Origin: Mesorhizobium opportunistum WSM2075
GTDB taxonomy: Bacteria; Pseudomonadota; Alphaproteobacteria; Rhizobiales; Rhizobiaceae
Direction of reading: 5' to 3'
DNA length: 64,000 nucleotides
NCBI RefSeq assembly: GCF_000176035.2
Contig: NC_015675.1
Coordinates: 682,001 to 746,000, forward strand
Shown here piece after piece: positions 44,786 through 53,480 of the stretch. The notes under the pieces are model-generated. The model searched no databases. It worked only from the letters and a program-made list of their open reading frames with translations, and had not been told where the DNA came from. Numbering within the stretch: the first letter of the stretch is position 1; the number at the start of each line of letters is the position of its first letter. The translations under genes and the position numbers were made by a program.

Positions 44786-45295
44786 ATGGCCACGCAGATT
44801 TCGAAGGCCGATTTCCGCGACGCCATGGCAAGGGTCTGCGCTCCGGTCAACATCGTCACCACCGATGGCCCGGCGGGGCGCGGCGGCTTCACCGCCACCG
44901 CCATGTGCAGCGTCTCCGACGAGCCGCCGACGCTGCTGGTGTGCATGAACGGACGTTCGGCGCAGGCCGCCATGTTCCTCGCCAACCGGCGCTTCTGCGT
45001 CAACGTGCTGACGCATGACCATATGCATCTGGCGGGAAAGTTCGCCGGCGCGACCAAGGACATGGAAGCACGCTATTCGGCGGCGCGCTGGCAGACGCTG
45101 ACGTCGGGCACGCCGGCGCTGTCGGACGCGATCGTCAATTTCGACTGCGAGATCGAGGACGTGCATATCGTCGGCACGCACAATGTGATGATCGGCCGCG
45201 TCATCGACGTCAGGCACGGCAGCGGCGGCTCGGCGCTGCTCTATGTCGACCGGAATTACACGCAGCCGACGCGGTTGGGCAGTTTTGGCGGGTGA
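44786..45295 (+). CDS. hpaC: 4-Hydroxyphenylacetate 3-monooxygenase, flavin reductase subunit
   Basis: The 169-residue product is a flavin_reduct domain protein (about 12-165) with AMARVCAPVNIVTTDGPAGRGGFTATAMCSVSDEPPTLLVCMN and the C-terminal G-R-V-I-D-V segment. It reduces FAD with NADH and hands FADH2 to HpaB. Start ATG 44786 lies 6 nt after hpaB. It is followed within 4 nt by the convergent hpaR. Confidence 0.93.
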   Translation: MATQISKADFRDAMARVCAPVNIVTTDGPAGRGGFTATAMCSVSDEPPTLLVCMNGRSAQAAMFLANRRFCVNVLTHDHMHLAGKFAGATKDMEARYSAARWQTLTSGTPALSDAIVNFDCEIEDVHIVGTHNVMIGRVIDVRHGSGGSALLYVDRNYTQPTRLGSFGG

Positions 45296-45298
45296 GCC

Positions 45299-45727
45299 TC
45301 AGCTCTCGCCGTCGATCAGGGTTTCCAGGAGATCGAGCAGCTGCTCCAGCCGCTCATGGCCAAAGCGGCGTTCGATGTCGTCGTAAATGACGCGGCGTTC
45401 GGGCGAGAGAGCATCGATCAGGGCGGAACCCGCCGGGGCGATGGTCAGGACGACGCGGCGGCCGTCGCCTTCCGCCTTGTTGCGGGTGATGAATTTGCGT
45501 CCCTCGAGCGCCTTGATGATGCGTGTCAGGCTGGGCGGCAGCACCGAGGCGCGGTCGGCCAGCTCCGTCGCCTCGACCGGGCCGGCTTCGCTCAGCACGC
45601 GCAGCACGCGCCATTGCTGTTCGGTCACGTCATGGGCGGCAAGCATAGGACGAAACCGCGCCATCACCACTTCACGGGCGTGAAGCAATGCCATCGGCAG
45701 GGAGCGACGAGTATTTTCCGGCAGCAA
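45299..45727 (-). CDS. hpaR: Homoprotocatechuate-operon repressor, MarR family
   Basis: About 142 residues from TTG 45727, chosen for its GGAGAG ribosome site and because homology begins with ENTRRSLPMALLHAREVVMARFRPML. It is a MarR winged-helix protein (LSEAGPVEATELADRASVLPPSLTRIIKALEGRKFITR is the recognition element; a beta-wing follows with DGRRVVLTI). HpaR represses the meta-cleavage operon and itself until homoprotocatechuate or hydroxyphenylacetate binds. A perfect palindrome between hpaR and hpaF fits its operator. Confidence 0.9.
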   Translation of the reverse strand: MLPENTRRSLPMALLHAREVVMARFRPMLAAHDVTEQQWRVLRVLSEAGPVEATELADRASVLPPSLTRIIKALEGRKFITRNKAEGDGRRVVLTIAPAGSALIDALSPERRVIYDDIERRFGHERLEQLLDLLETLIDGES

Positions 45728-45862
45728 GTGAAATTCTCTCCAACGCTGGCTTGCGATCGGTAGCGGGCTTTGCCCAGCAGCGCTGGCCCTCAGCGCCGTC
45801 ACCGTCATCCCGTATCGTCGTGCCAAGCCCGATGCAAGACTTGACTTCGGCGGGATCGCATG

Positions 45863-45880
45863 TAATTAACGCGTTAATTA
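45863..45880. promoter_or_regulatory. Predicted HpaR operator
   Basis: TAATTAACGCGTTAATTA is a perfect 18-bp palindrome in the 185-bp divergent gap between hpaR and hpaF. It is the only AT-rich symmetric site there, and its size fits a MarR dimer. Binding would control both transcripts. Confidence 0.7.
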
Positions 45881-45912
45881 TAACAAAGCAATGTTCCAGG
45901 GAACGAGACGCG

Positions 45913-46299
45913 GTGCCTCACTTCTCCATCGAGTATTCGGCCAATCTCGATGCCAAGGTCGATATGGGCGAATTATGCGGGCTGGTGTTGCGCACGCTGC
46001 TGGACACCGGGCTGTTCGAGACCGGCGCCGTGAGGGTGCGGGCCTTTCGCGCCGACGCGTATGCCATTGCCGACAGGCTGCCGGAAAACGCCTTCCTCGA
46101 CATGTCGTTTCGCATCGGGACCGGCCGGAGCGCCGAGGACAAGAAACGGACGGGAGAGGCCGTCTTCACGGCCGTAAGCGAATATCTGGCGGTGCTGTTC
46201 GAGAGCCCGCATTTCGCCTTGTCGCTGGAGATCAGGGAAATCGACCCAGTGCTGAGCTGGAAGAAAAACGCAATCCACCCGCGGCTGCGCGGCAAGTGA
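45913..46299 (+). CDS. hpaF: 5-Carboxymethyl-2-hydroxymuconate delta-isomerase
   Basis: A 128-residue CHMI from GTG 45913 with AGGGA upstream. The N-terminus reads (M)PHFSIEYSANLD, placing the catalytic Pro at position 1 after Met removal, as in the tautomerase superfamily. GAVRVRAFRADAYAIADR and SPHFALSLEIREIDP are the other family segments. It isomerises 5-carboxymethyl-2-hydroxymuconate in the homoprotocatechuate pathway. First gene of the hpaFEDGH transcript. Confidence 0.93.
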   Translation: MPHFSIEYSANLDAKVDMGELCGLVLRTLLDTGLFETGAVRVRAFRADAYAIADRLPENAFLDMSFRIGTGRSAEDKKRTGEAVFTAVSEYLAVLFESPHFALSLEIREIDPVLSWKKNAIHPRLRGK

Positions 46300-46310
46300 C
46301 GGAAGCTGAT

Positions 46311-47828
46311 ATGTCCGATCTCGAAGGCAATCTGAAAAAGGCCGAAGCCTATCTGGCCCGCTTCAAGCGCGACGGTGTGCTGAACCAGATCGGCGGCGAG
46401 GCGGTGCCGGCAGCCGACGGCTCGAGCTTCGAGACCATGTCGCCGGTCGATTTGAAGCCGCTGGCCAAGGTCGCGCGCGGCAGTGCCGCCGATATCGACC
46501 GCGCCGCCAAGGCGGCGAAGGCTGCGTTCCCAGCCTGGGCCGCCATGCCCGGCGAAGCGCGCAAGAAGCTGCTGCACAAAATCGCCGACGCCATCGAGGC
46601 ACGCGCCGAGGAGATCGCTCTCGTCGAATGCATGGATACCGGCCAGGCGCTGAAGTTCATGGCCAAGGCAGCGTTGCGCGGCGCGGAGAACTTCCGCTTC
46701 TTCGCCGATCGTGCGCCGGAAGCGCGTGACGGCGAGACGCTGCGGACGACAGGCCAGGTCAACATCACCACGCGCGTGCCGATCGGTCCGGTCGGCGTCA
46801 TCACGCCGTGGAACACGCCGTTCATGCTGTCGACCTGGAAGATCGCGCCGGCGCTGGCCGCCGGCTGCACCGTCGTTCATAAGCCGGCTGAGTTTTCGCC
46901 GCTGACCGCACGGCTGCTGGTCGAGATTGCCGAGGAGGCCGGCTTGCCGAAGGGTGTGTGGAACCTGGTCAATGGCCTCGGCGAGCATGCCGGCAAGGCG
47001 CTGACCGAGCATCCCGACATCAAGGCGATCGGCTTCGTCGGCGAAAGCCGCACCGGCTCGATGATCATGAAACAGGGCGCCGACACGCTGAAGCGCGTGC
47101 ATTTCGAACTTGGCGGCAAGAACCCGGTGATCGTCTTCGCCGACGCCGATCTCGAACGTGCCGCGGATGCGGCGGTGTTCATGATCTACTCGCTCAACGG
47201 CGAGCGCTGCACCTCGTCGTCACGACTGCTGGTCGAAGCTTCCGTGTACGACAAGTTCACCGATCTGGTGGCGGAAAAGGCAAAGCGCATCACAATAGGC
47301 CATCCGCTCGACCCCAAGACCGTTGTCGGACCGCTGATCCATCCGGTGCACGAGGAAAAGGTGCTGTCCTATATCGAGATCGGCAAATCGGAGGGCGCGG
47401 TGGTCGCCGCCGGCGGCGGCAAGTTCGCCGGACCGGGTGGCGGCTGCTATGTCAGCCCGACGCTGTTTACCGGCGCCACCAACACAATGCGCATCGCCCA
47501 GGAGGAGATTTTCGGGCCGGTGCTGACGGCAATCGCCTTCAAGGACGAGGCGGAGGCGCTGGCGCTCGCCAACGACACGCAGTACGGCCTGACCGGCTAT
47601 CTCTGGACCTCGGACGTGACCCGCGCCTTCCGCTTCACCGATGCGCTGGACGCCGGCATGATCTGGGTCAATTCGGAGAATGTGCGGCATCTGCCGACGC
47701 CGTTCGGCGGCGTCAAGAACTCCGGCATCGGCCGCGACGGCGGTGACCATTCCTTCGATTTCTACATGGAGACGAAGAACATCGCCTTCGCCACTTCAGC
47801 GCACGCGATCCAGAAACTCGGCGGCTGA
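46311..47828 (+). CDS. hpaE: 5-Carboxymethyl-2-hydroxymuconic semialdehyde dehydrogenase
   Basis: A 505-residue NAD-dependent aldehyde dehydrogenase. The coding frame is open further upstream, but ATG 46311, shortly after the hpaF stop, fits the family. The general-base Glu lies in HFELGGKNP and the nucleophile Cys in NGERCTSSSRLL; PWNTPFMLSTWKIAPALAAG binds the cofactor. It oxidises the ring-cleavage product 5-carboxymethyl-2-hydroxymuconic semialdehyde to the diacid. Confidence 0.95.
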   Translation: MSDLEGNLKKAEAYLARFKRDGVLNQIGGEAVPAADGSSFETMSPVDLKPLAKVARGSAADIDRAAKAAKAAFPAWAAMPGEARKKLLHKIADAIEARAEEIALVECMDTGQALKFMAKAALRGAENFRFFADRAPEARDGETLRTTGQVNITTRVPIGPVGVITPWNTPFMLSTWKIAPALAAGCTVVHKPAEFSPLTARLLVEIAEEAGLPKGVWNLVNGLGEHAGKALTEHPDIKAIGFVGESRTGSMIMKQGADTLKRVHFELGGKNPVIVFADADLERAADAAVFMIYSLNGERCTSSSRLLVEASVYDKFTDLVAEKAKRITIGHPLDPKTVVGPLIHPVHEEKVLSYIEIGKSEGAVVAAGGGKFAGPGGGCYVSPTLFTGATNTMRIAQEEIFGPVLTAIAFKDEAEALALANDTQYGLTGYLWTSDVTRAFRFTDALDAGMIWVNSENVRHLPTPFGGVKNSGIGRDGGDHSFDFYMETKNIAFATSAHAIQKLGG

Positions 47829-47841
47829 CGGAGGAAATCAG

Positions 47842-48822
47842 ATGCCCTTGCCCAAGCCCAACCTCTATCCCGCCTTCAACATCGTGCGCCTCAGCCATGT
47901 CGAGCTGGCCGTCACTGACCTCGCCAGATCGCGCGCGTTCTATGTCGACACGCTCGGCCTGCAGGTCACCGACGAGACATCGGGCGCCATCTACCTGCGC
48001 GCCATGGAGGAGCGTGGCCATCATTGCATCGTGCTTCGCAAGGCGACGACGCCGGAAGCGCGCGATCTCGGCTTCAAGGTCTTTTCCGACGAGGATCTCG
48101 ACAAGGCGGTGCATTTCTTCAAGGGCAAGGGCCTGCCGGTGGAATGGGTCGAGCGGCCCTACCAGTCGCGCACCTTCCGCACCCGCGACCCGCACGGCAT
48201 TCCGCTGGAGTTCTATGCCCAGATGGAAAGGCTGCCGCCGATCCACCAGAAATATGCGCTCTACAAGGGCGTCAAGCCGCTGCGCATCGACCACTTCAAT
48301 TGTTTCTCGCCCAATGTCGACGAGTCCGTCGGCTTCTACAACGAGCTCGGCTTCCGGGTCACCGAATACACCGAGGATGCGGCAACCGGGAAGCTGTGGG
48401 CGGCCTGGACGCACCGCAAGGGCGGCGTCCACGACATCGCCTTCACCAATGGCATCGGCCCGCGCCTGCATCACGTCGCCTTCTGGGTGCCGACGCCGCT
48501 CAACATCATCGACCTGCTCGACCTCATGGCGACGACCGGCTATCTGCCGAACATCGAGCGCGGCCCCGGCCGCCACGGCATTTCCAATGCGTTTTTCCTC
48601 TATGTCCGCGACCCGGACAACCACCGCATCGAGATCTACTGCTCGGACTACCAGACGGTCGATCCCGATCTCGAGCCGATCAAGTGGGACCTCAAGGATC
48701 CGCAGCGCCAGACGCTGTGGGGCGCACCGGCGCCGAAAAGCTGGTTCGAGGAGGGTAGCACCTTCGCCGGCGCGGCGGCACGCCAGCCGGATTTGACGGC
48801 GTCGCCGATCATCGCGCCGTGA
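47842..48822 (+). CDS. hpaD: 3,4-Dihydroxyphenylacetate 2,3-dioxygenase (type I extradiol)
   Basis: A 326-residue vicinal-oxygen-chelate dioxygenase with two glyoxalase-like domains. Metal ligands are recognisable as His in RIDHFNCFSPNV (about 150), His in LHHVAFWV (about 210) and Glu in HRIEIYCSDY (about 262). It cleaves homoprotocatechuate between C2 and C3. This type resembles the Brevibacterium/Arthrobacter enzyme family and differs from the type II E. coli HpaD. GGAGGAAA precedes ATG 47842. Confidence 0.93.
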   Translation: MPLPKPNLYPAFNIVRLSHVELAVTDLARSRAFYVDTLGLQVTDETSGAIYLRAMEERGHHCIVLRKATTPEARDLGFKVFSDEDLDKAVHFFKGKGLPVEWVERPYQSRTFRTRDPHGIPLEFYAQMERLPPIHQKYALYKGVKPLRIDHFNCFSPNVDESVGFYNELGFRVTEYTEDAATGKLWAAWTHRKGGVHDIAFTNGIGPRLHHVAFWVPTPLNIIDLLDLMATTGYLPNIERGPGRHGISNAFFLYVRDPDNHRIEIYCSDYQTVDPDLEPIKWDLKDPQRQTLWGAPAPKSWFEEGSTFAGAAARQPDLTASPIIAP

Positions 48823-48840
48823 CGGGATTTTAGAGATGTC

Positions 48841-49025
48841 AGAGTTCTACGGCGCCCCCCTCTGTCCTGCCGGACATCTCCCCCTCAAGGGGGGAGATTG
48901 GCTGGCCTTCCGGCCCGCGATCTTCTCGCAACGCTGGAAGTTGGCGAAAGCAGTGACAAAATCCAATCTCCCCCCAAGAGGGGGAGATGTCCGGCAGGAC
49001 AGAGGGGGGCGCCGTAGAACTCTGT
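48841..49025. repeat. Large inverted intergenic repeat (copy 2), inside the hpa operon
   Basis: The arms 48841-48900 and 48964-49025 are near-perfect inverted copies of about 60 bp, starting AGAGTTCTACGGCGCC at both outer ends. The core (CTGTCCTGCCGGACATCTCC) matches copy 1 at 35111-35272. The transcript between hpaD and hpaG would fold into a very stable hairpin. Confidence 0.92.
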
Positions 49026-49062
49026 CCCTGCAGACATCCATCGCCACCACCGGAGCCGCAGC

Positions 49063-49935
49063 ATGACCCCGCCCCGGCTCGCCACCTTCACCGCCGACGG
49101 CAAGACGCGCTATGGCGCGGTCACCGGCCAGGGCGTCGTCGACCTGTCGGCCCGCTACGCCCAGTGGCCGACATTGCGCGAAGTGATCGAGACCGGCGCC
49201 TTGCGGCGGCTGGCGGAAGAGGCCGAGGCGTTCGCCGTCGATTTCCCGCTCGAAGCCATCGCCTACGACATCCCGATCCCATCGCCGGAGAAGATCATCT
49301 GCGTCGGCGTCAATTATCCGGATCGCAACGAGGAGTACAAGGACGGCCAGGCGGCGCCTTCGAACCCCTCGCTGTTCATCCGCTTTCCGCGCTCCTTCGT
49401 CGGCCATGACGCGCCACTGGTACGGCCGCCGGAATCGCCGCAACTCGACTATGAGGGCGAGATCGTCATCGTGATCGGCAAGGGCGGCCGGCGCATCGCC
49501 GAGACCGATGCGCTCGGCCACATTGCGGCGCTGTCGCTGTGCAATGAAGGCACCATCCGCGACTGGGTGCGGCATGCCAAGTTCAACGTCACGCAAGGCA
49601 AGAATTTCGACCGCACGGGCTCGATCGGCCCATGGCTGGTGCCGTTCACGGATGAGGCGCAGATCGCCGATATCGCGCTCTCCACCCGCGTCAATGGCGA
49701 GATCCGCCAGCAGGATCGAACCAGCCGGATGATCTTTCCCTTCCGCAAGATCATCAACTACATCTCGACCTTCACCACGCTGGTGCCGGGCGATATCATC
49801 GTCACCGGTACGCCGACCGGCGCCGGCGCCCGTTTCGATCCGCCGATCTGGCTGAAGCCGGGCGATGTGATCGAGGTCGAGGCCGACGGTATCGGCCTGC
49901 TTCGCAACGGTGTCGTCGACGAGGCAAGCGTATGA
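49063..49935 (+). CDS. hpaG: Fumarylacetoacetate-hydrolase family decarboxylase/isomerase
   Basis: A 290-residue single-domain FAH-family enzyme: KIICVGVNYPDRNEEYK, metal-binding E-x-E in DYEGEIVIVIG, and the downstream acid in QGKNFDRTGSIGPWLVP. In the homoprotocatechuate pathway HpaG decarboxylates and isomerises 5-oxopent-3-ene-1,2,5-tricarboxylate to 2-oxohept-4-ene-1,7-dioate. E. coli HpaG is a fusion of two such domains; here one domain is present. Stop overlaps hpaH by 4 nt. Confidence 0.9.
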   Translation: MTPPRLATFTADGKTRYGAVTGQGVVDLSARYAQWPTLREVIETGALRRLAEEAEAFAVDFPLEAIAYDIPIPSPEKIICVGVNYPDRNEEYKDGQAAPSNPSLFIRFPRSFVGHDAPLVRPPESPQLDYEGEIVIVIGKGGRRIAETDALGHIAALSLCNEGTIRDWVRHAKFNVTQGKNFDRTGSIGPWLVPFTDEAQIADIALSTRVNGEIRQQDRTSRMIFPFRKIINYISTFTTLVPGDIIVTGTPTGAGARFDPPIWLKPGDVIEVEADGIGLLRNGVVDEASV

Positions 49936-50738
49936 CCCCCGAGCAAGTCGAAGACGCCGCGGCGCGGCTGTTCGAGGCCGAGCGGTCGCGCCGGCAGATG
50001 CGGCTACTCAGCCTCGATTTTCCCGAGGCAACGATGGAGGACGCCTACCGCGTCCAGGCGGCGCTCGTGGCGCGCAAGATCGGCGCCGGGCTGAAGCCGA
50101 AGGGCTGGAAGATCGGCCTGACCTCCAAGGCGATGCAATATGCGCTGGCCATCGACACGCCGGATTCGGGCGTGCTGTTCGACGATATGTTCTTCAGCGA
50201 CGGCGCTGCGGTTCCGGCCGGCCGTTTCATCCAGCCGCGCGTCGAGGCCGAGATCGCCTTCGTCATGAAGGCGCCGCTGAAGGGGCCCGGCGTGACCCTC
50301 TTCGACGTACTCAACGCCACCGACTACATCACGCCGGCGCTCGAAATCCTCGACACGCGCATCGAGCGTGTCAATGCCGAGACCAAGAAGGTACGCACCT
50401 TTTTCGACACGATTTCCGACAATGCCGCCAATGCCGGCATCGTCATCGGCGGCCGGCCCCAGCGGCCCGATGAAGCCGACATGCGCTGGATCGGCGCCAT
50501 CGTCTCGCGCAATGCCGAGGTCGAGGAGACCGGGCTTGGCGCCGGCGTGCTCAACCATCCGGCGATGGGCATCGCCTGGCTGGCGGACCGGCTCGCCCGC
50601 TACGGCATGTCGATCGCCGCTGGCGAGGTGGTGCTGTCGGGCTCGTTCGTGCGGCCGGTCGAAGCGCGACCCGGCGATACCATCGTTGCCGATTTCGGCA
50701 GTTCGGGAACGGTCAGCATCCATTTCGCGAAGAGCTGA
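49932..50738 (+). CDS. hpaH: 2-Oxo-hept-4-ene-1,7-dioate hydratase
   Basis: A 268-residue hydratase of the MhpD/HpaH family, also with an FAH fold. It has [47 protein letters not shown], and [26 protein letters not shown] near the C-terminus. It adds water to 2-oxohept-4-ene-1,7-dioate. The aldolase HpaI, needed for the last step, is not encoded in this window. Confidence 0.92.
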   Translation: MTPEQVEDAAARLFEAERSRRQMRLLSLDFPEATMEDAYRVQAALVARKIGAGLKPKGWKIGLTSKAMQYALAIDTPDSGVLFDDMFFSDGAAVPAGRFIQPRVEAEIAFVMKAPLKGPGVTLFDVLNATDYITPALEILDTRIERVNAETKKVRTFFDTISDNAANAGIVIGGRPQRPDEADMRWIGAIVSRNAEVEETGLGAGVLNHPAMGIAWLADRLARYGMSIAAGEVVLSGSFVRPVEARPGDTIVADFGSSGTVSIHFAKS

Positions 50739-50759
50739 CGGCGCGGTCGCCAGCAGCGC

Positions 50760-51779
50760 TCACGTGCCCCGCAGGTAAGCCACTACCACGTCGGCGGCGA
50801 TGGTCGAGATGCGCATGCCGGCATTCCTGTTGATGTCACCCTCGACGCGGCTCTGCACCCAGCCGAGGAAAGCAAAGGCGCGTAGCGCTGAAAACAGCGG
50901 CAAGGACGCGATGTCCTCTGGCGTCAGGTCTCGCTCCTGGCGGTAGCCATCGAGCAGCGACGCCTCGATCAGCGGATAGATCGCTTCGTCGCGGTTCTGG
51001 TAGAGTGCCACGGCAAGATCGTAGACGTGCCAGCCATGGCCGCAATCGTCGAAGTCGATGATCTGGATGGCGTCGCCGTCGAGCAGAACGTTCTCGCGCA
51101 CCAGATCGGCATGGATCAGGCCGAAATTGCGCGCGCTACGCTCATGCCGCGATAGCGCCGCGACCGCCTTCTCGTGGGCACGGAACACCAGTTCGCGGCT
51201 GATATCGTCGAGAAACGGGCAGGTTTCGAAACGGCCCCATATGGGGGTCGCACCGAAAAAGCCTTCGAAATCCCAGCTGTGACGGGCAAAGCCCGGCGGC
51301 GTCGCCCAGCCGGCGGCGGCATTGTGCATGCGGGCGATGGTTCGCCCGATGGCCGTGAATACCCGCCTTGCCTGTTCGGGCGCATAGCCGAGCGGCACGC
51401 CGCGCGCGCCGACAGCGCGGCCTTCCAGCCAGCTCAGACAATCGACCTGACGCGGCGCCGCTGTGCCGGTGCCGACCGGCACGAACAGATCGCCGTTCAA
51501 CGTCGGCACCGGGGACGGCGTGGCGACCCCGGCCGATTGCAGGAAGCCCATCCACTGCAATTCCGAAGACAGCGCGGCATCCGAGTGATAGCCCGGCCTG
51601 TGGATGCGCATGGCGGCCGGCTGGCCATCGGGCAAGCGAATGCGGAAGACCGCATTCTCGCGGTATTTCAGCAGTTCCGGTTCACCGTCGCGAACGCCCC
51701 AATGTTCGAGCGCACGCCTGGCAAGCGCGGTGACATCCGCTTCCGTCTCGGGCTCCGATTGCGCGAAAACAGCGCTCAC
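50760..51779 (-). CDS. APH-family phosphotransferase, hydroxylysine-kinase-like
   Basis: A 339-residue kinase from GTG 51779 (GTGA overlap with the PLP-enzyme gene). APH-fold motifs are visible: ATP-site lysine-type region (NAVFRIRLPDGQPAAMRIHRPGY), Brenner motif GLIHADLVRENVLLDG with catalytic Asp (about 225) and IIDFDDCGHGWHVYDLAVAL. Length and coupling to a phospho-lyase-like PLP enzyme match hydroxylysine kinase and related small-molecule kinases rather than antibiotic kinases. Predicted to phosphorylate a hydroxylated amine in the cytosol. The gene starts beyond the split PLP gene, so its expression may be altered by the insertion. Confidence 0.88.
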   Translation of the reverse strand: MSAVFAQSEPETEADVTALARRALEHWGVRDGEPELLKYRENAVFRIRLPDGQPAAMRIHRPGYHSDAALSSELQWMGFLQSAGVATPSPVPTLNGDLFVPVGTGTAAPRQVDCLSWLEGRAVGARGVPLGYAPEQARRVFTAIGRTIARMHNAAAGWATPPGFARHSWDFEGFFGATPIWGRFETCPFLDDISRELVFRAHEKAVAALSRHERSARNFGLIHADLVRENVLLDGDAIQIIDFDDCGHGWHVYDLAVALYQNRDEAIYPLIEASLLDGYRQERDLTPEDIASLPLFSALRAFAFLGWVQSRVEGDINRNAGMRISTIAADVVVAYLRGT

Positions 51780-52011
51780 GCCGTAACCCCGCCGACTTCT
51801 TCAAGCACTTCGTTCAGGGTTGCGATCAAGAGATCGGCATTGTCGCGCGAAAACGGCATTGGCGGGCGTATCTTCAGCACATTGCCATGAATGCCGGTCT
51901 TGCCCATCAGCACGCCGCGATGGCGCATTGCGTTGATGACACGCCCGGCAATGTCAGGCGCGGGCTCGCGGGTCTCACGGTCATGGACCAGCTCGGCGCC
52001 GAAGAACAAAC

Positions 52012-53480
52012 ATGAAGTAATCGCGGAAGCGGTGGCCACCTGAGATGTGGCGGCGATGTTCGAACATCTGGCCGGCTGGCTGTCCTCCGATAGGATGAAG
52101 AACGGGCTCTCGATCGACACCGGGCCCAGCCACCGAACGGAGGACAGCCATGGAACACTATATCGGTCTCGACGTATCCATGAAAGAGACGGCAATATCG
52201 ATCCGGCAGAACGGTAAGAGGATTTGGCGGGGCAAGTGCGCGTCCGATCCGCAACTGCTTGCGGCGGTGATCCGCAAGCGCGCACCGCATGTCCGGCGGG
52301 TCGTGTTCGAAACGGGGCCGCTGTCGGTGTGGTTCTACCATGCGTTGACGGCAGAGGGCCTGCCGGTGATCTGCATCGACGCGCGGCATGCCAAAGCCGC
52401 GCTCGACATGGCCGCGAACAAGACCGATGCGAACGATGCCGATGGCCTGGCACATCTGGCCGAGGTCGGCTTCTACCGAGAGGTCCGGGTCAAAGGTTTC
52501 GACAGCATGCTGATCCGCACGCTGATCACCGCACGGCGCCAACTTCTTAAGATGCGTTTGCAGATATCCAATCAAATCCGTGGGTTGATGAAGACGTTCG
52601 GCCTTGTCGTGCCCAAGGGCGCCGGAAGCGTGTTCGAACGCAACGTTCGCGACCTTCTGCAGGGTGAAGAAAAGCTGGCGCGCATTGTTGTGCCAATGCT
52701 TCAGGCATGGAGTGGTATCCGATACCAAATCGCAGAGCTGAGCAAGCAGCTGGCCGCGACGGCGCGTGAGGACCAGCACTGCCGTCTGCTCATGTCAGTG
52801 CCCGGTGTAGGCACCGTCACAGCCACTGCCTTTGCCGCAGCGGTGGAGGATCCGGCCAACTTCAGGAACTCGCGCGCCGTGGGCGCATGGGTAGGCCTGA
52901 CCCCGAGGCGCTACCAGTCCGGCGAGGTCGATAATGATGGTCATATCTCGCGCCGTGGCGACAATCAGTTGCGCGGACTGCTATATGAGGCGGCCGCGGT
53001 TATCCTGAACCGGTCGACGGATACCAGCAGCCTGCGAACCTGGGCGTTGGAGCTGAAAGATCGGATCGGCTTCAAGCGAGCGGCCGTAGCGTTGGCGCGC
53101 AAGCTGGCGGTGATCATGCATGCGATGCTTCGGACGGGCGAGCTGTTTGATCCGCACGGAGGAACGCAAGCCGCTGTCTGATACCTCGGTCGCTCGCCTG
53201 CGACGATTCCGCCATACCATTCCACCAACAGCGTTCTTACAGACGCATCAAGCTGTCCCTGCCGGGACGTGGCTGAGATCATTCCGCGAAGCGGGAAGCA
53301 ACTGCCTCGGTAAGCAGATTGCGCAACGAACATAGGAAGATCTCACCTGCGAAACTCATCCTGCGGCGATCATCGCGTCGACCGCGTAGACGACCCTGTA
53401 CCCGGCATTCGGACGAACGAGAATCGACAGAAAGGACGACGGCCTTGCACTCACCCCCTTGACGGTCGAGCGATTAGACG
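52012..53480 (+). mobile_element. IS110-family insertion sequence
   Basis: A roughly 1.47-kb element lies inside the PLP-enzyme gene. The boundaries are inferred by rejoining the host reading frame. A dinucleotide AC occurs at both junctions (52010-52011 and 53481-53482), consistent with the small core exchanged by IS110 recombinases. There are no obvious terminal inverted repeats. It contains one transposase gene (52150-53181), about 140 bp of non-coding left end and about 300 bp of non-coding right end. The long right end would be the place for a guide (bridge) RNA in IS1111-type elements. Confidence 0.9.
52150..53181 (+). CDS. IS110-family transposase
   Basis: A 343-residue DEDD recombinase. 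The RuvC-like N-terminal domain has YIGLDVSMKETAIS (first Asp), VFETGPLSVW (Glu) and the paired acidic site ANKTDANDADGLAHLA. The C-terminal Tnp_IS116/110 domain has LMSVPGVGTVTATAFAAAV (a helix-hairpin-helix) and RNSRAVGAWVGLTPRRYQSGEVDNDGHISRRGDNQLRGLLYEAA with the catalytic Ser. It appears intact. Start ATG 52150 follows a GAGGACAG site. Confidence 0.96.
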   Translation: MEHYIGLDVSMKETAISIRQNGKRIWRGKCASDPQLLAAVIRKRAPHVRRVVFETGPLSVWFYHALTAEGLPVICIDARHAKAALDMAANKTDANDADGLAHLAEVGFYREVRVKGFDSMLIRTLITARRQLLKMRLQISNQIRGLMKTFGLVVPKGAGSVFERNVRDLLQGEEKLARIVVPMLQAWSGIRYQIAELSKQLAATAREDQHCRLLMSVPGVGTVTATAFAAAVEDPANFRNSRAVGAWVGLTPRRYQSGEVDNDGHISRRGDNQLRGLLYEAAAVILNRSTDTSSLRTWALELKDRIGFKRAAVALARKLAVIMHAMLRTGELFDPHGGTQAAV

